64,000 nt of DNA from Arthrobacter sp. OV608 (GTDB lineage: Bacteria > Actinomycetota > Actinomycetes > Actinomycetales > Micrococcaceae): the NCBI GenBank assembly GCA_900110595.1, contig FOEZ01000001.1:1-64000 (forward strand). The letters run 5' to 3'. Below the pieces are notes generated by a model. That model worked only from the letters and a program-made list of their open reading frames with translations. It was not told where the DNA came from and made no database searches. This document shows, piece by piece, positions 35,660 to 44,635 of the stretch. Made by a program: the position numbers and the translations under genes. The first letter of the stretch is position 1. Each line of letters opens with the position of its first letter.

Positions 35660-35917
35660 CTATGGACGGTTGATGGACCGCCGCTCAAGGAAGGTCTGGA
35701 GCGGGATGACGTTGCGCTGGTCCGGCAGGACCACCCAGGCCAGGAGGTAGAAGATGACGGCGGGTCCGGGGAGCAGGCAGAAGACCAGGAAGGCGATCCG
35801 GACGAAGGCCACGTCCACGTTGAGCTTGGCCGCGACTCCTCCCAGTACCCCTCCGAGCCAGCGTTCGGGTCCGCGTTTCAGGCCAAGGCCCCTGACGATG
35901 CTGAAAAACTTGTCCAT
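35660..35917 (-). CDS. PspC-domain small membrane protein
   Basis: An 85-residue protein that is little more than one PspC domain: RGPERWLGGVLGGVAAKLNVDVAFVRIAF, then a hydrophobic segment ending LLAWVVLPDQ. PspC proteins are membrane stress sensors or regulators. It is the third gene of a leftward operon headed by the large PspC/LiaF-like protein and is followed by a terminator. Confidence 0.88.
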   Translation of the reverse strand: MDKFFSIVRGLGLKRGPERWLGGVLGGVAAKLNVDVAFVRIAFLVFCLLPGPAVIFYLLAWVVLPDQRNVIPLQTFLERRSINRP

Positions 35918-35920
35918 GGT

Positions 35921-36220
35921 TCAAGACTTCCGTGTTGAGGAGCTGTTGTCACGTTTCCGGGCGGAGAGGAGGCCGCCCACCACCAGGGCCGCGCCGGCGC
36001 CTATCATCAGGCCGATCAGGACGTAGGTCCAGTTCAGGGTAACGATGCCGAGCTGGGCGATGATGATCAGGGCGGCGAGGGCCAGGACGATCAGGCCCCA
36101 CACCACGGTGCCCACTCTCGCCCCTGCTGCGGGGGCACCAGAGGCGCCTGCCGCCGTCGTGCTTCCCGGGACATAGGGATCCGGAACATACGGGTCCGGG
36201 GCCGGATTGTTGGTGCTCAT
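35921..36220 (-). CDS. Small membrane protein of PspC operon
   Basis: A 99-residue protein with a Pro/Ala/Gly-rich N-terminal 35 residues (including a repeated DPYVP) and two hydrophobic segments (about 38-58 and 65-85), ending in the basic, Ser-rich tail SARKRDNSSSTRKS. It starts 1 base before the end of the upstream gene region and stops 3 bases before the PspC gene, so the three genes are one operon. It resembles membrane proteins found beside LiaF-like genes, but no named family was recognised. Confidence 0.75.
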   Translation of the reverse strand: MSTNNPAPDPYVPDPYVPGSTTAAGASGAPAAGARVGTVVWGLIVLALAALIIIAQLGIVTLNWTYVLIGLMIGAGAALVVGGLLSARKRDNSSSTRKS

Positions 36221-36221
36221 C

Positions 36222-37841
36222 TCAGTTGCCTTCCTCGATGGTGATGTTGCTGAAGGCGCCGTCGATCTCGATGATCAGGTGGCTGCCAGGCTGGTCGCTG
36301 TTGTAGCTGCTTTCCCTGGTGGTGACACCGCCACGGTTGCCGCCGCTTTCATGGATGTTCCCCATGGCCATGTCCGCCTTGATGTCCACGGGCATTTTGT
36401 CGGGGATGACGATCGTCACGTTGCTTGCCGCGATGTCGAGCGGAACCACGACGTCGGACGACAGCGGGGCGTTGCCGTCCAGCTGGGTAAGGTCAACAGT
36501 GCCGCGGCTGCCCGCCACGTCAAGGCCGTTGCGGGCATCTTCGATGCTCGCCGGGCTCCAGTTCAGCTGCTGGAACCGCATCCGGTCGCCGTTGTTGCCC
36601 ACCACGTTGAAGATGCCGCCGACGATGAGCGCTGCCACCGCGAAGAACGAGAGGATACCGGACGTCCTGCCGCGCAGGCCCATCATGAGGATCCCGAGGC
36701 CGAGGACTGCTGCCGCGCTGGCCCACGCGATGGCATTGGCGGAATCGCCCAGGTTGATGATGTGGGTGACATCCAGCGCCTTGAGTCCGGCACCTACCAG
36801 CAGGGCGCTGCCGGCAACGATCGCGACGGCGGGAGCACCGGGACCAGCGGGACGCACCTTGGGTGCAGGCGGCGGGCCCTGGGGCGGCCTCGTGTTGTCC
36901 CAGCCGCTGCCGCCGGAACCGCTGCCACCGTAAGCACCGCTTCCATACGCGCTGCCGTTATAGCCGCTGCCGGACGGGGTGCCGGTGGAAGTGCCGGAGG
37001 AACTGCCGCCGTAGGGGCTGCCGGTGAAGGGACCGGTGCCTGCGACGTCGGAGTAGGGAGGAGTTGTTGCGGTGGGGAAACCCGCCGCGTACGCAGTGGC
37101 GCCTGCCGCTGCTGCGCCGGCCGGGACGCCGGCTGCTGCCTTGTTCCGCCGGACCAGGTAGTAGATCAGGTAGATGGCGCCGCCTACCCAGAAGATGGTC
37201 CAGAGGAAGGCGCCGAAGCCGTGGTTGCTCCAGCCCCAGAAGCCGCCGCCGAGCCCGCTGAAGCCGAGGATGGTGGCGATCAGGGAACCGGTCATGCCGC
37301 TGGTCCAGCGCCCTGCACCCGCTTCCTGGACGTGGATCCGGCCGTCAGGCTCAGGCAGGAATGCCCACGCCAGGCCGTAGAGGAGAACGCCGATTCCGGC
37401 GAAGAGGGTCAGGACGATGAAGACGCCGCGGATGATCAGCGGGTCAATGCCCATGCGATGGGCAACGCCGCTGGAGACGCCGCCGATCCAGCGGTCCTGG
37501 CCGCGGCTGATGCCGTGGCCGCGGACCCAGCCGAAGAAGTCTCCCTGCTGGCCCGGCATTCCGGCATATGCGTAGCTCCCGGAGTTCGGGGCGGAATACG
37601 ATCCGGCCGAGGGGCCGGCGTAGGGGCCGCTTGAGGTTTCCTGGCTGGATCCGCTGCTGGGCCCGCGGCCGGATTCGCTGGCCGATTCCCGTGTGGATTC
37701 GCTGGCCGATTCCTGTGCCGGCTCCTGGTCCTGCGGGGAAGAGGAAGCCGCTGGCAGTGGCTCTGTTGGGTGTGTGTTGTCCCGTTCGGGGAGGGGCTCC
37801 GTGGGGTGGCCGTCATCAGGGGTGGGGGTTTGCGAGTTCAT
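36222..37841 (-). CDS. PspC and LiaF-like domain membrane protein
   Basis: A 539-residue envelope-stress protein starting at ATG 37841 with AAGGATCGAGG upstream. Order: an acidic Ser/Gln/Glu-rich N-terminal 100 residues; a PspC domain at about 105-175 (GQDRWIGGVSSGVAHRMGIDPLIIRG); a long Gly/Ser/Thr/Tyr-rich low-complexity linker at about 275-345; two or three further membrane segments; and a C-terminal beta-rich domain from about 440 (LSSDVVVPLDIAASNVTIVIP) like that of LiaF and other cell-wall-antibiotic response proteins. LiaF restrains the LiaRS kinase in Firmicutes, and here the gene is divergent from a kinase-regulator pair. Confidence 0.85.
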   Translation of the reverse strand: MNSQTPTPDDGHPTEPLPERDNTHPTEPLPAASSSPQDQEPAQESASESTRESASESGRGPSSGSSQETSSGPYAGPSAGSYSAPNSGSYAYAGMPGQQGDFFGWVRGHGISRGQDRWIGGVSSGVAHRMGIDPLIIRGVFIVLTLFAGIGVLLYGLAWAFLPEPDGRIHVQEAGAGRWTSGMTGSLIATILGFSGLGGGFWGWSNHGFGAFLWTIFWVGGAIYLIYYLVRRNKAAAGVPAGAAAAGATAYAAGFPTATTPPYSDVAGTGPFTGSPYGGSSSGTSTGTPSGSGYNGSAYGSGAYGGSGSGGSGWDNTRPPQGPPPAPKVRPAGPGAPAVAIVAGSALLVGAGLKALDVTHIINLGDSANAIAWASAAAVLGLGILMMGLRGRTSGILSFFAVAALIVGGIFNVVGNNGDRMRFQQLNWSPASIEDARNGLDVAGSRGTVDLTQLDGNAPLSSDVVVPLDIAASNVTIVIPDKMPVDIKADMAMGNIHESGGNRGGVTTRESSYNSDQPGSHLIIEIDGAFSNITIEEGN

Positions 37842-37887
37842 ACCTCGATCCTTCCGTCCGCGGCGCTTCCGCTCTACTGGGGGACAC

Positions 37888-37920
37888 CCTGAACGGTCCC
37901 TGAGTGGCCCCCGGTTCAGG
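37888..37920. promoter_or_regulatory. Inverted repeat in PspC/kinase divergent gap
   Basis: CCTGAACGG (37888-37896) and CCGGTTCAGG (37911-37920) form an inverted repeat with one bulged base in the 124-base gap between the divergent PspC operon and kinase operon. It is a plausible operator for the LuxR-type regulator encoded next to it; this is inference. Confidence 0.4.
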
Positions 37921-37965
37921 CCGGAACGGGGTCCGGGCAACCCTGATCCGTGTTTGGATTGATCC

Positions 37966-39420
37966 ATGACAACCGCCCCCATCCGGCCCCCGCTGGTCCG
38001 GCGCAGCGACCGCTTTATCGCGGGCGTCTGTTCCGGCCTTGCCGCGCACCTGGGCTGGCCGGTCCGCAACGTGCGGGTGGGCATGGCCCTGGCAACACTG
38101 GCGGGCGGTGCCGGCATCGTCTTCTATGCCTGGCTGTGGATCATGGTGCCCACGGCGGACGAAAGCGCCCGGCGGCAGGCGCGCCGCCCGACGTCGCCCA
38201 TTGCGCCTGCTGTGAGCCAGGCCCCCGTCCAGGCAGCTGTTCGCAGCGATGTTCGGGGTTGGGCCCCTGGCCGTGTCCCGGCCGCCGGACCTGGCATGCC
38301 AACTTCAGTTATGCCAGGTGCCGGCACTTACCCGCCCGGTCCGGAAGACCCCGCGTATGCCGCGCCCGGTGACTTCGCCGGAACCACTGCGGCGGCAGCA
38401 CGGCCCCCCTGGTTCCAGTTCCGTGAAATGCGGTACGGCAAGGAAATCCTGCTCGGCGCCGGGCTGCTGCTGGTGGCGGGCATCCTGATCGCCCAGATCC
38501 TCGGCGTCGACGTTCCGCTGGGCACCCTGATTCCGGCGGCAGCGGTCCTGGGCGGCGCCTCCATCGCGTGGATACAGCTGGACGAAACCCGCCGTGCAGG
38601 TCTCGTGGACAAAACCAAGGCGGACCAGGCCGGCGGGTGGGCACGGCTCGCTGCCGGCCTGGCACTGGTGGTGGCCGGCGTCCTGGTGATGGTGTCAGGC
38701 TCCGGTTCCTGGGAACAGACCTGGCTGGCTCTGCTGGCCTCCGTGGCTGTCCTTGGCGGCGTGGTGCTGGTCCTGCTCCCGTGGGCCCTGAAATTCTGGC
38801 GCGACCTTGAGGCGGAACGTGCAGGCCGGATCCGGGAAACCGAGCGGGCGGAGATCGCAGCCCACCTTCATGACTCCGTGCTGCAGACCCTGGCCCTGAT
38901 CCAGCGGCGGGCGTCCAACGAGCACGACGTCGTCCGGCTGGCACGTGCCCAGGAACGGGAGCTGCGGGGCTGGCTGTTCGCCGATCCGGAGAAGGATGCC
39001 GGGCAGCTCTCGGACCGGATCAAGGCTGTTGCTGCCGAGGTGGAGGACCTGCTGGGCAATGCCGTGGAGGTGGTGAGCGTGGGGGACACTGCAGTCACTG
39101 AGGGCCACGAGGCCCTGATCCAGGCCAGCCGTGAGGCAATGCTGAACGCCTCCCGGCACGGCGGCGGGACCGTTTCTGTGTACCTGGAGGTATCCGGGGG
39201 CCGGGCTGAGATCTTCATCAAGGACCGTGGCCCGGGCTTCGAACTGCAGCACGTGCCGGAGGACCGTCTGGGTGTCCGGGAATCCATCATCGGCCGGATG
39301 AACCGCCATGGCGGCACCGCCACCATCACCAGCACTACAGACGGCACGGAAGTGCGGCTCGGTTACCCGGCCGCTGCGCAGGCCGAGAAGCCATCACAGA
39401 GTACGGAAGGCAAAGCATGA
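37966..39420 (+). CDS. Sensor histidine kinase with N-terminal PspC domain
   Basis: A 484-residue membrane kinase of the NarL/DegS type. Residues 10-65 are a PspC domain (RRSDRFIAGVCSGLAAHLGW). Further membrane segments lie near 155-175, 185-200, 225-245 and 250-270. The HisKA_3 region has the phosphorylated His in AEIAAHLHDSVLQTLALIQ. The ATPase domain has the N box REAMLNASRHGG and the G box DRGPGFEL. TTGGAT lies 6 bases before the ATG. It overlaps the regulator gene by 4 bases (ATGA), so the two form a two-component system. Confidence 0.92.
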   Translation: MTTAPIRPPLVRRSDRFIAGVCSGLAAHLGWPVRNVRVGMALATLAGGAGIVFYAWLWIMVPTADESARRQARRPTSPIAPAVSQAPVQAAVRSDVRGWAPGRVPAAGPGMPTSVMPGAGTYPPGPEDPAYAAPGDFAGTTAAAARPPWFQFREMRYGKEILLGAGLLLVAGILIAQILGVDVPLGTLIPAAAVLGGASIAWIQLDETRRAGLVDKTKADQAGGWARLAAGLALVVAGVLVMVSGSGSWEQTWLALLASVAVLGGVVLVLLPWALKFWRDLEAERAGRIRETERAEIAAHLHDSVLQTLALIQRRASNEHDVVRLARAQERELRGWLFADPEKDAGQLSDRIKAVAAEVEDLLGNAVEVVSVGDTAVTEGHEALIQASREAMLNASRHGGGTVSVYLEVSGGRAEIFIKDRGPGFELQHVPEDRLGVRESIIGRMNRHGGTATITSTTDGTEVRLGYPAAAQAEKPSQSTEGKA

Positions 39421-40106
39421 ACACCACGCAGGGAGCCGCTACGGGCCCCGTCCGGCCGGCCACACCAGTACGGGTGGTGATCGTCGACGACCATGCGATC
39501 TTCCGCTCCGGACTGAAGGCGGACCTTGATCCGAGTATCCACGTGGTGGGGGAAGCAGCAACGGTAGAGCAGGCCATTGCCGTGATCGCCCGGGAACGGC
39601 CGGAAGTGGTGCTGCTGGACGTCCACCTGCCCGGCGGCCTCGGCGGTGGAGGACGGGAAGTCATCGCTGGCTCGGCCTCACTGCTGTCCAGTACCAGATT
39701 TCTTGCGCTCAGCGTTTCAGACGCCGCGGAAGATGTTGTGGCCGTGATCCGGGCCGGCGCCCGGGGTTATGTCACCAAGACCATCTCCGGGAAGGAAATC
39801 ACCGATGCCGTATACCGGGTGGCCGGGGGAGACGCCGTTTTCTCCCCGCGCCTGGCAGGCTTCGTGCTTGACGCCTTCGGCACCGCCCCGGCAGACATCG
39901 CTGATGACGAACTGGACAGGCTCTCAGCCCGCGAACTCGAAGTGATGCGGTTGATAGCCCGCGGCTACAGCTACAAGGAAGTGGCCAAGGAGCTCTTCAT
40001 CAGTATCAAGACGGTGGAAACCCATGTTTCCGCAGTGCTCCGCAAACTCCAGCTCTCCAGCCGCCACGAACTCACCAAGTGGGCCGCCGAGCGCCGCCTC
40101 CTCTAA
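39417..40106 (+). CDS. LuxR/NarL-type response regulator
   Basis: A 229-residue partner of the PspC-kinase. The receiver domain has VIVDDHAIFRSGL, phosphoacceptor Asp68 in VVLLDVHLPGG, and GARGYVTKTISGKE with the conserved Lys. The C-terminal LuxR helix-turn-helix (about 165-225) reads LSARELEVMRLIARGYSYKE then SIKTVETHVSAVLRKL. The divergent PspC/LiaF-like operon is the likely target. Confidence 0.93.
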   Translation: MNTTQGAATGPVRPATPVRVVIVDDHAIFRSGLKADLDPSIHVVGEAATVEQAIAVIARERPEVVLLDVHLPGGLGGGGREVIAGSASLLSSTRFLALSVSDAAEDVVAVIRAGARGYVTKTISGKEITDAVYRVAGGDAVFSPRLAGFVLDAFGTAPADIADDELDRLSARELEVMRLIARGYSYKEVAKELFISIKTVETHVSAVLRKLQLSSRHELTKWAAERRLL

Positions 40107-40115
40107 CCCAGCCAA

Positions 40116-40247
40116 ACGCTCTCTCACTAACGCGCCCTTTTTCCCCACGCTCCATCACTTGATGTGCCTTAAACCGGAACGCTCTATCACTCTCCTGAAG
40201 AGAGTGATAGAGCGTTCCGGTTTTTCCAGCGTTAAGTGAGAGGGCGT
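40116..40247. terminator. Nested inverted repeats, bidirectional terminator
   Basis: The inner pair is perfect: 23-base arms at 40171-40193 and 40201-40223 around a 7-base loop, with a short T-run after it. An outer imperfect pair (ACGCTCTCTCACT-AACGC at 40116-40133 and its counterpart at 40229-40247) encloses it. The whole fills the gap between the convergent regulator and aspC genes. The arms repeat a similar theme (CGCTCTCTCAC versus CGCTCTATCAC), so the inner unit may be a diverged copy of the outer. Confidence 0.8.
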
Positions 40248-40248
40248 C

Positions 40249-41466
40249 CTACTGGGCTTTGCCCAGGAAGTCCTGCAGCCGCTGCACGCCGGTAGAGAGG
40301 TCTTCGTCTCCCAAGGCGTAGGAAAGGCGGAGGTAGCCCGAGGGCCCGAACGCCTCACCCGGAACTATTGCCACCTCAACCTCATCCAGTATCAAGGCAG
40401 CCAGTTCGGCGGAGGTCTGCGGCGTGGAGGTGCCGGACGCCGTCGGGAATTCCTTACCGAGCAGCGCGCGGACGTCCGCGTACACGTAGAAGGCACCCGT
40501 CGGCGTCGGGCATTCCACGCCTTCGATGGCGTTGAGCCCGGCGACGATGGCCTTGCGGCGGCGGTCGAAGGCCACCTTCATCTCGTCGACGGCGGTCAGC
40601 GGTCCGGACACGGCCGCGAGGGCGGCGATCTGCATGATGTTCGAAACATTGGACGTGGCGTGTGACTGGAGGTTTGTGGCGGCCTTGATGACGTCCGCCG
40701 GGCCGATCATCCAGCCCACGCGCCAGCCGGTCATGGCGTAGGTCTTGGCCACACCGTTCAGGATGACCACCTTGTCGCCCAGTTCCGGGGCGGCGGTGGC
40801 GATGGAGGTGAAGGGAACGCCGTCGTAGGTCAGGTGCTCGTAGATCTCGTCCGTGACAACCCAAAGGCCCTTGGCGGCGGCCCACTTGCCGATCTCCGCC
40901 ACCTGCTCCGGCAAGTAGACCGAGCCGGTGGGGTTGGACGGCGAGACGAACAGCAGGATCTTCGTTTTGTCGGTGACCGCGGCCTCAAGCTGCTCGACGG
41001 TCACCAGGTAGTCCTGCTCGGGGCCGGCGAAAACCTCAACCGGCACACCGCCGGCGAGCCGGATTGCTTCCGGGTAGGTAGTCCAGAACGGGGTGGGGAC
41101 GATGACCTCATCACCCGGATCCACCAGCGTGGCGAAGGTGTTGTAGACGGCCTGCTTGCCGCCGTTGGTCACCAAGACCTGGGAAGGGTCGACGGCGTAG
41201 CCTGAGTCGCGCAGGGTCTTCTCGGCAATGGCCTTCTTCAGCTCTGGCAGCCCGCCGGCAGGGGAGTAGCGGTGGTACTTCGGCTGGCCCGCCGCTTCGA
41301 TGGCGGCCTGGACGATGTAGTCCGGGGTGGGGAAGTCGGGTTCGCCGGCGCCGAATCCAATAACCGGCCGGCCTGCTGCCTTCAGCGCCTTCGCCTTGGC
41401 ATCAACAGCAAGGGTGGCGGATTCGGCAATTGCAGATATGCGCTTGGAAACGCGGGCGGCAGACAT
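40249..41466 (-). CDS. aspC: Aspartate aminotransferase, class I
   Basis: PLP-dependent transaminase, 405 residues. [17 protein letters not shown] is the aspartate aminotransferase Ib start; [25 protein letters not shown] and the PLP Lys in [16 protein letters not shown] are all present, with the substrate Arg in GYLRLSYAL. It belongs to the family that may also accept prephenate or other dicarboxylates. It is divergent from tRNA-Trp/secE, a placement conserved in many actinobacteria. Confidence 0.93.
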   Translation of the reverse strand: MSAARVSKRISAIAESATLAVDAKAKALKAAGRPVIGFGAGEPDFPTPDYIVQAAIEAAGQPKYHRYSPAGGLPELKKAIAEKTLRDSGYAVDPSQVLVTNGGKQAVYNTFATLVDPGDEVIVPTPFWTTYPEAIRLAGGVPVEVFAGPEQDYLVTVEQLEAAVTDKTKILLFVSPSNPTGSVYLPEQVAEIGKWAAAKGLWVVTDEIYEHLTYDGVPFTSIATAAPELGDKVVILNGVAKTYAMTGWRVGWMIGPADVIKAATNLQSHATSNVSNIMQIAALAAVSGPLTAVDEMKVAFDRRRKAIVAGLNAIEGVECPTPTGAFYVYADVRALLGKEFPTASGTSTPQTSAELAALILDEVEVAIVPGEAFGPSGYLRLSYALGDEDLSTGVQRLQDFLGKAQ

Positions 41467-41626
41467 GGCAGGTCCGTTCTTCGCTTGCAGCCCGGAGGCT
41501 GGAATGTGGGATTCGACGAGTTCTACTCTATGCTGTTCAGCGGACCCTCCGGGTTGCCGGTTTTGAATGTGACTGCCTTGCAGCCAGCTTCAGCAAAGGC
41601 GCCGGGAAGGGCCGGAAACGGGCCGG

Positions 41627-41656
41627 TTCGACGAACGCGAAGTTGTTGCGTAGACT
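41627..41656 (+). promoter_or_regulatory. Promoter of tRNA-Trp/secE unit
   Basis: TTCGAC at 41627-41632 and TAGACT at 41651-41656 are separated by 18 bases, about 85 bases before the tRNA. The same -10 and spacing occur before rplJ, rpsL and tuf. Confidence 0.55.
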
Positions 41657-41743
41657 GGTTCACCGGTGTTGAAAACACGGATGATGACGTGCGCCCCAGT
41701 ACAAGCTGGCGGTTCGTTGTGGTCAGGGTGGGATTCACTCCAT

Positions 41744-41816
41744 AGGGTAGTGGCGCAATTGGTAGCGCAGCGGTCTCCAAAACCGCAGGTTGCAGGTTCG
41801 AGTCCTGTCTGCCCTG
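41744..41816 (+). tRNA. tRNA-Trp (anticodon CCA)
   Basis: A 73-base cloverleaf. The acceptor stem pairs AGGGTAG with CTGCCCT; the discriminator is G; the T arm carries GGTTCGAGTCC. The anticodon CCA is at 41777-41779 in the loop CTCCAAA. The 3' CCA is not encoded. It sits just upstream of secE, as in other actinobacteria. Confidence 0.97.
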
Positions 41817-41824
41817 CGCAAGCT

Positions 41825-41847
41825 GTCCCGGGCGAAAAGCCCGGGGC
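41825..41847 (+). repeat. Hairpin between tRNA-Trp and secE
   Basis: GTCCCGGGC and GCCCGGGGC pair over 9 bases around GAAAA. There is no T-run, so it may mark tRNA processing or partial termination before secE rather than full termination. Confidence 0.5.
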
Positions 41848-41899
41848 AAGCGCAGCAACCATGGTTCTGATCAGGGCCGGGTAATCCAACATTGCAAAG

Positions 41900-42184
41900 A
41901 TGAGCGAGGACCAGGTGACCGAAACAGCTGCCAGCAGCTCCAAGGGCCGCCCAGCTAAGAAGGACGCCAAGGCAAGCTTCTTCGCCCGCATTGCACTCTT
42001 TGTCCGCCAGATCATCGGCGAACTGAAGAAGGTTGTTGCACCAACCCGCAAGGAACTGGTCAATTACACGCTCGTGGTGCTGGTGTTCGTGGCCATCATG
42101 ATGGTCATCGTCAGCCTGCTGGATATCGGTTTTGGAACTGTTGTTCAGTGGGTCTTCGCCGGAACCGGCCCCGGGGACAGCTAA
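41900..42184 (+). CDS. secE: Preprotein translocase subunit SecE
   Basis: A 94-residue clamp of the SecYEG channel. The basic, Lys-rich N-terminus leads to the amphipathic helix FVRQIIGELKKVVAPTRKEL and one membrane segment (NYTLVVLVFVAIMMVIVSLLD). It is followed by nusG, the classic order. Confidence 0.95.
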   Translation: MSEDQVTETAASSSKGRPAKKDAKASFFARIALFVRQIIGELKKVVAPTRKELVNYTLVVLVFVAIMMVIVSLLDIGFGTVVQWVFAGTGPGDS

Positions 42185-42297
42185 GGCTGAACCATCCGCA
42201 GCTGCGTGTTCCGTCCGGGAAAACCGGAGGGAACACCGGTGTGCGGAATTGAGCCATTTAAATAGGCATGTTAGGCAATGAGGAAGCAGGAGACCAA

Positions 42298-43128
42298 GTG
42301 TCTGAGCAGGAGCTCGAGGTAACCGAGACTGAGCTGGAAGAGTCCGCGGACATCACGGCAGAAGCCGGTGACGAGTCTGAGGTTGATTCCTCCGCGCCCG
42401 AAGCCAACGACGCCGATTCCGACGATGACGCCGACTCTGATGACTTTGACGCAGAGTCCGAGGACGAGGCCGGCTCCGGGGAAGAGTCCGCCGACGCCCT
42501 CGCCGCCGCCGCAGCCAAGGCCGATGTTGACCCCGCCGAGGAGTTCAAGGCCAAGCTTCGCCGCCAGGAGGGTGACTGGTATGTCATCCACTCCTACGCC
42601 GGGTACGAAAACCGCGTGAAGGCCAACCTGGAGACCCGCATCCAGACCCTGGACATGGAAGATTACATCTTCGAAATCCAGGTGCCCATGGAAGAAGTCG
42701 TTGAGATCAAGAACGCCCAGCGCAAGGTCATCAACCGCGTCCGTATCCCCGGCTACGTCCTGGTCCGCATGGACCTGACGGACGCCTCCTGGGGCGCCGT
42801 CCGGCACACCCCCGGTGTCACCGGCTTCGTGGGCAACGCCCACAACCCGGTTCCGCTGCGCCTGGACGAGGTCTTCTCCATGCTCGCCCCGGTCTTCGAA
42901 GAAGAGCAGGCCGAGAAGGGCAAGCCGGTCAACAAGCAGAACCAGGCCCCCGTGGACGTGGACTTCGAAGTTGGCGAGTCCGTCATCGTCAAGGAAGGTC
43001 CCTTCGAGACCCTTCCCGCCACCATCTCCGAGATCAAGGTCGAATCCCAGACCCTCGTGGTGCTGGTTTCCATCTTCGAGCGCGAAACGCCTGTCACCCT
43101 GGCGTTCAACCAGGTCACCAAGATCTGA
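42298..43128 (+). CDS. nusG: Transcription termination/antitermination factor NusG
   Basis: A 276-residue elongation factor that binds RNA polymerase and couples it to Rho or ribosomes. The start is GTG 42298, chosen over ATG 42268 because of AGGAG at good spacing. The first 85 residues are highly acidic (runs of Asp, Glu and Ser) and precede the NGN domain ([20 protein letters not shown]). The KOW domain is near the C-terminus ([18 protein letters not shown]). The acidic leader is longer than in E. coli (181 residues total) but is known in actinobacteria. Confidence 0.94.
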   Translation: MSEQELEVTETELEESADITAEAGDESEVDSSAPEANDADSDDDADSDDFDAESEDEAGSGEESADALAAAAAKADVDPAEEFKAKLRRQEGDWYVIHSYAGYENRVKANLETRIQTLDMEDYIFEIQVPMEEVVEIKNAQRKVINRVRIPGYVLVRMDLTDASWGAVRHTPGVTGFVGNAHNPVPLRLDEVFSMLAPVFEEEQAEKGKPVNKQNQAPVDVDFEVGESVIVKEGPFETLPATISEIKVESQTLVVLVSIFERETPVTLAFNQVTKI

Positions 43129-43256
43129 TTTCCCGAGAATTCGTCCCGGCGCTGCCTGCTTAGCAGCACCGGAACGGCCGGCCGCCTCGCCATGGCGGCC
43201 AAAAACCTGAGGCACGCTCCTGTGTCCCAGGACGTTATTGAGAGAAGGACCCTACA

Positions 43257-43688
43257 TTGGCTCCCAAGAAGAAGGTCACCGGCCTCATCAAGCTGCAGAT
43301 CCAGGCAGGTGCCGCTAACCCGGCTCCGCCGATCGGTCCTGCGCTTGGCCAGCACGGTGTCAACATCATGGAATTCTGCAAGGCGTACAACGCTGCGACG
43401 GAAGCCCAGCGCGGAAACGTCATCCCCGTGGAAATCACGGTCTACGAGGACCGTTCCTTCACGTTCATCACCAAGACCCCGCCGGCTGCAGAGCTCATCA
43501 AGAAGGCTGCAGGCGTCGCCAAGGGTTCAGCTACCCCGCACACCGTCAAGGTTGCCAAGCTGACCCAGGCCCAGGTCAACGAGATCGCCTCCACCAAGAT
43601 GGAAGACCTCAACGCCACCAGCCTCGAAGGCGCAGCGAAGATCATCGCCGGCACCGCCCGCTCCATGGGCATCACTGTCGAGGGTTAG
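43257..43688 (+). CDS. rplK: 50S ribosomal protein L11
   Basis: A 143-residue protein of the GTPase-associated centre. N-terminal [18 protein letters not shown], the PxxGxxLGQHG tract ([20 protein letters not shown]) and the C-terminal rRNA-binding domain are all seen. It starts at TTG 43257 with AGAGAAGGA before it. The 128-base gap after nusG contains a short hairpin (GGCCGCC/GGCGGCC, 43180-43200). Confidence 0.97.
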
Positions 43689-43740
43689 TCGCACCCGCCG
43701 CCTCTGAACCGGGCTCGGGAAACCCATCACGACGACGGGC

Positions 43741-43780
43741 GGCACCGCCGGGACACCGGCACCGCCGGGACACCGGCACC
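43741..43780 (+). repeat. 17-bp tandem repeat between rplK and rplA
   Basis: GGCACCGCCGGGACACC occurs twice in tandem (43741-43757, 43758-43774) and a third copy begins (GGCACC). It lies in the 202-base spacer before rplA, where an L1 translational control site would be expected; no L1 target fold was confirmed. Confidence 0.7.
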
Positions 43781-43890
43781 ATCAAAACTGAAATGTTGGA
43801 CATCCGGCACGGATAACGGGTCGGAGCACCAACTGTGGCAGGGCCCAGCGCGGTCCGCAGACCACAACTGCACAAGGAGAAACAAGCAGC

Positions 43891-44598
43891 ATGGCAAAGC
43901 GCAGCAAAGCATATGAGGCAGCAGCCGCCAAGATCGACGGCGAGAAGTTCTACGCACCGTTCGAGGCAGTGACGCTGGCCAAGGACACCAACCCGTCCAA
44001 GTTCGACGCCACCGTTGAGGTTGCATTCCGCCTCGGCGTGGACCCCCGCAAGGCTGACCAGATGGTCCGCGGCACGGTCAACCTGCCCCACGGCACCGGT
44101 AAGACTGCCCGCGTCCTGGTTTTCGCCACGGGTGACAAGGCTGAGGCAGCAATCGCTGCCGGCGCCGACTTCGTTGGTTCCGATGACCTGATCGAAAAGA
44201 TCGCCGGCGGCTGGACCGACTTCGACGCCGCCGTCGCCACCCCTGACCTCATGGGCAAGGTTGGCCGCCTCGGTAAGGTCCTGGGTCCGCGTAACCTGAT
44301 GCCGAACCCGAAGACGGGCACCGTGACCCCCGATGTCACCAAGGCCGTCAACGACATCAAGGGTGGAAAGATCGACTTCCGCGTCGACAAGCACTCCAAC
44401 CTGCACTTCATCATCGGCAAGGTGTCCTTCGACGCCATCAAGCTGGCCGAGAACTACGCAGCAGCTCTGGAAGAGGTGCTTCGCCTGAAGCCGTCCGCTT
44501 CCAAGGGCCGCTACATCCAGAAGGCCACGGTTGCTACCACGTTCGGTCCCGGCATCTCCGTTGACCCCAACGTCACCAAGGTTCTGACCGAGGCCTAA
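43891..44598 (+). CDS. rplA: 50S ribosomal protein L1
   Basis: A 235-residue protein of the ribosomal L1 stalk, also a translational repressor of its own operon in bacteria. Family tracts: [40 protein letters not shown] and [19 protein letters not shown] lies before ATG 43891. A strong terminator follows at 44636. Confidence 0.97.
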   Translation: MAKRSKAYEAAAAKIDGEKFYAPFEAVTLAKDTNPSKFDATVEVAFRLGVDPRKADQMVRGTVNLPHGTGKTARVLVFATGDKAEAAIAAGADFVGSDDLIEKIAGGWTDFDAAVATPDLMGKVGRLGKVLGPRNLMPNPKTGTVTPDVTKAVNDIKGGKIDFRVDKHSNLHFIIGKVSFDAIKLAENYAAALEEVLRLKPSASKGRYIQKATVATTFGPGISVDPNVTKVLTEA

Positions 44599-44635
44599 AT
44601 CCTCGTCTGAAGCTCCTGCCGCGAATTTCCGCAGC

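Noticed and set aside
41744..41816. tRNA-Trp as an integration site
   Set aside because: No integrase, repeated tRNA end or foreign-looking island adjoins it; the neighbours are core genes.
43741..43780. CRISPR-like array
   Set aside because: The units are direct tandem copies without spacers and number fewer than three.
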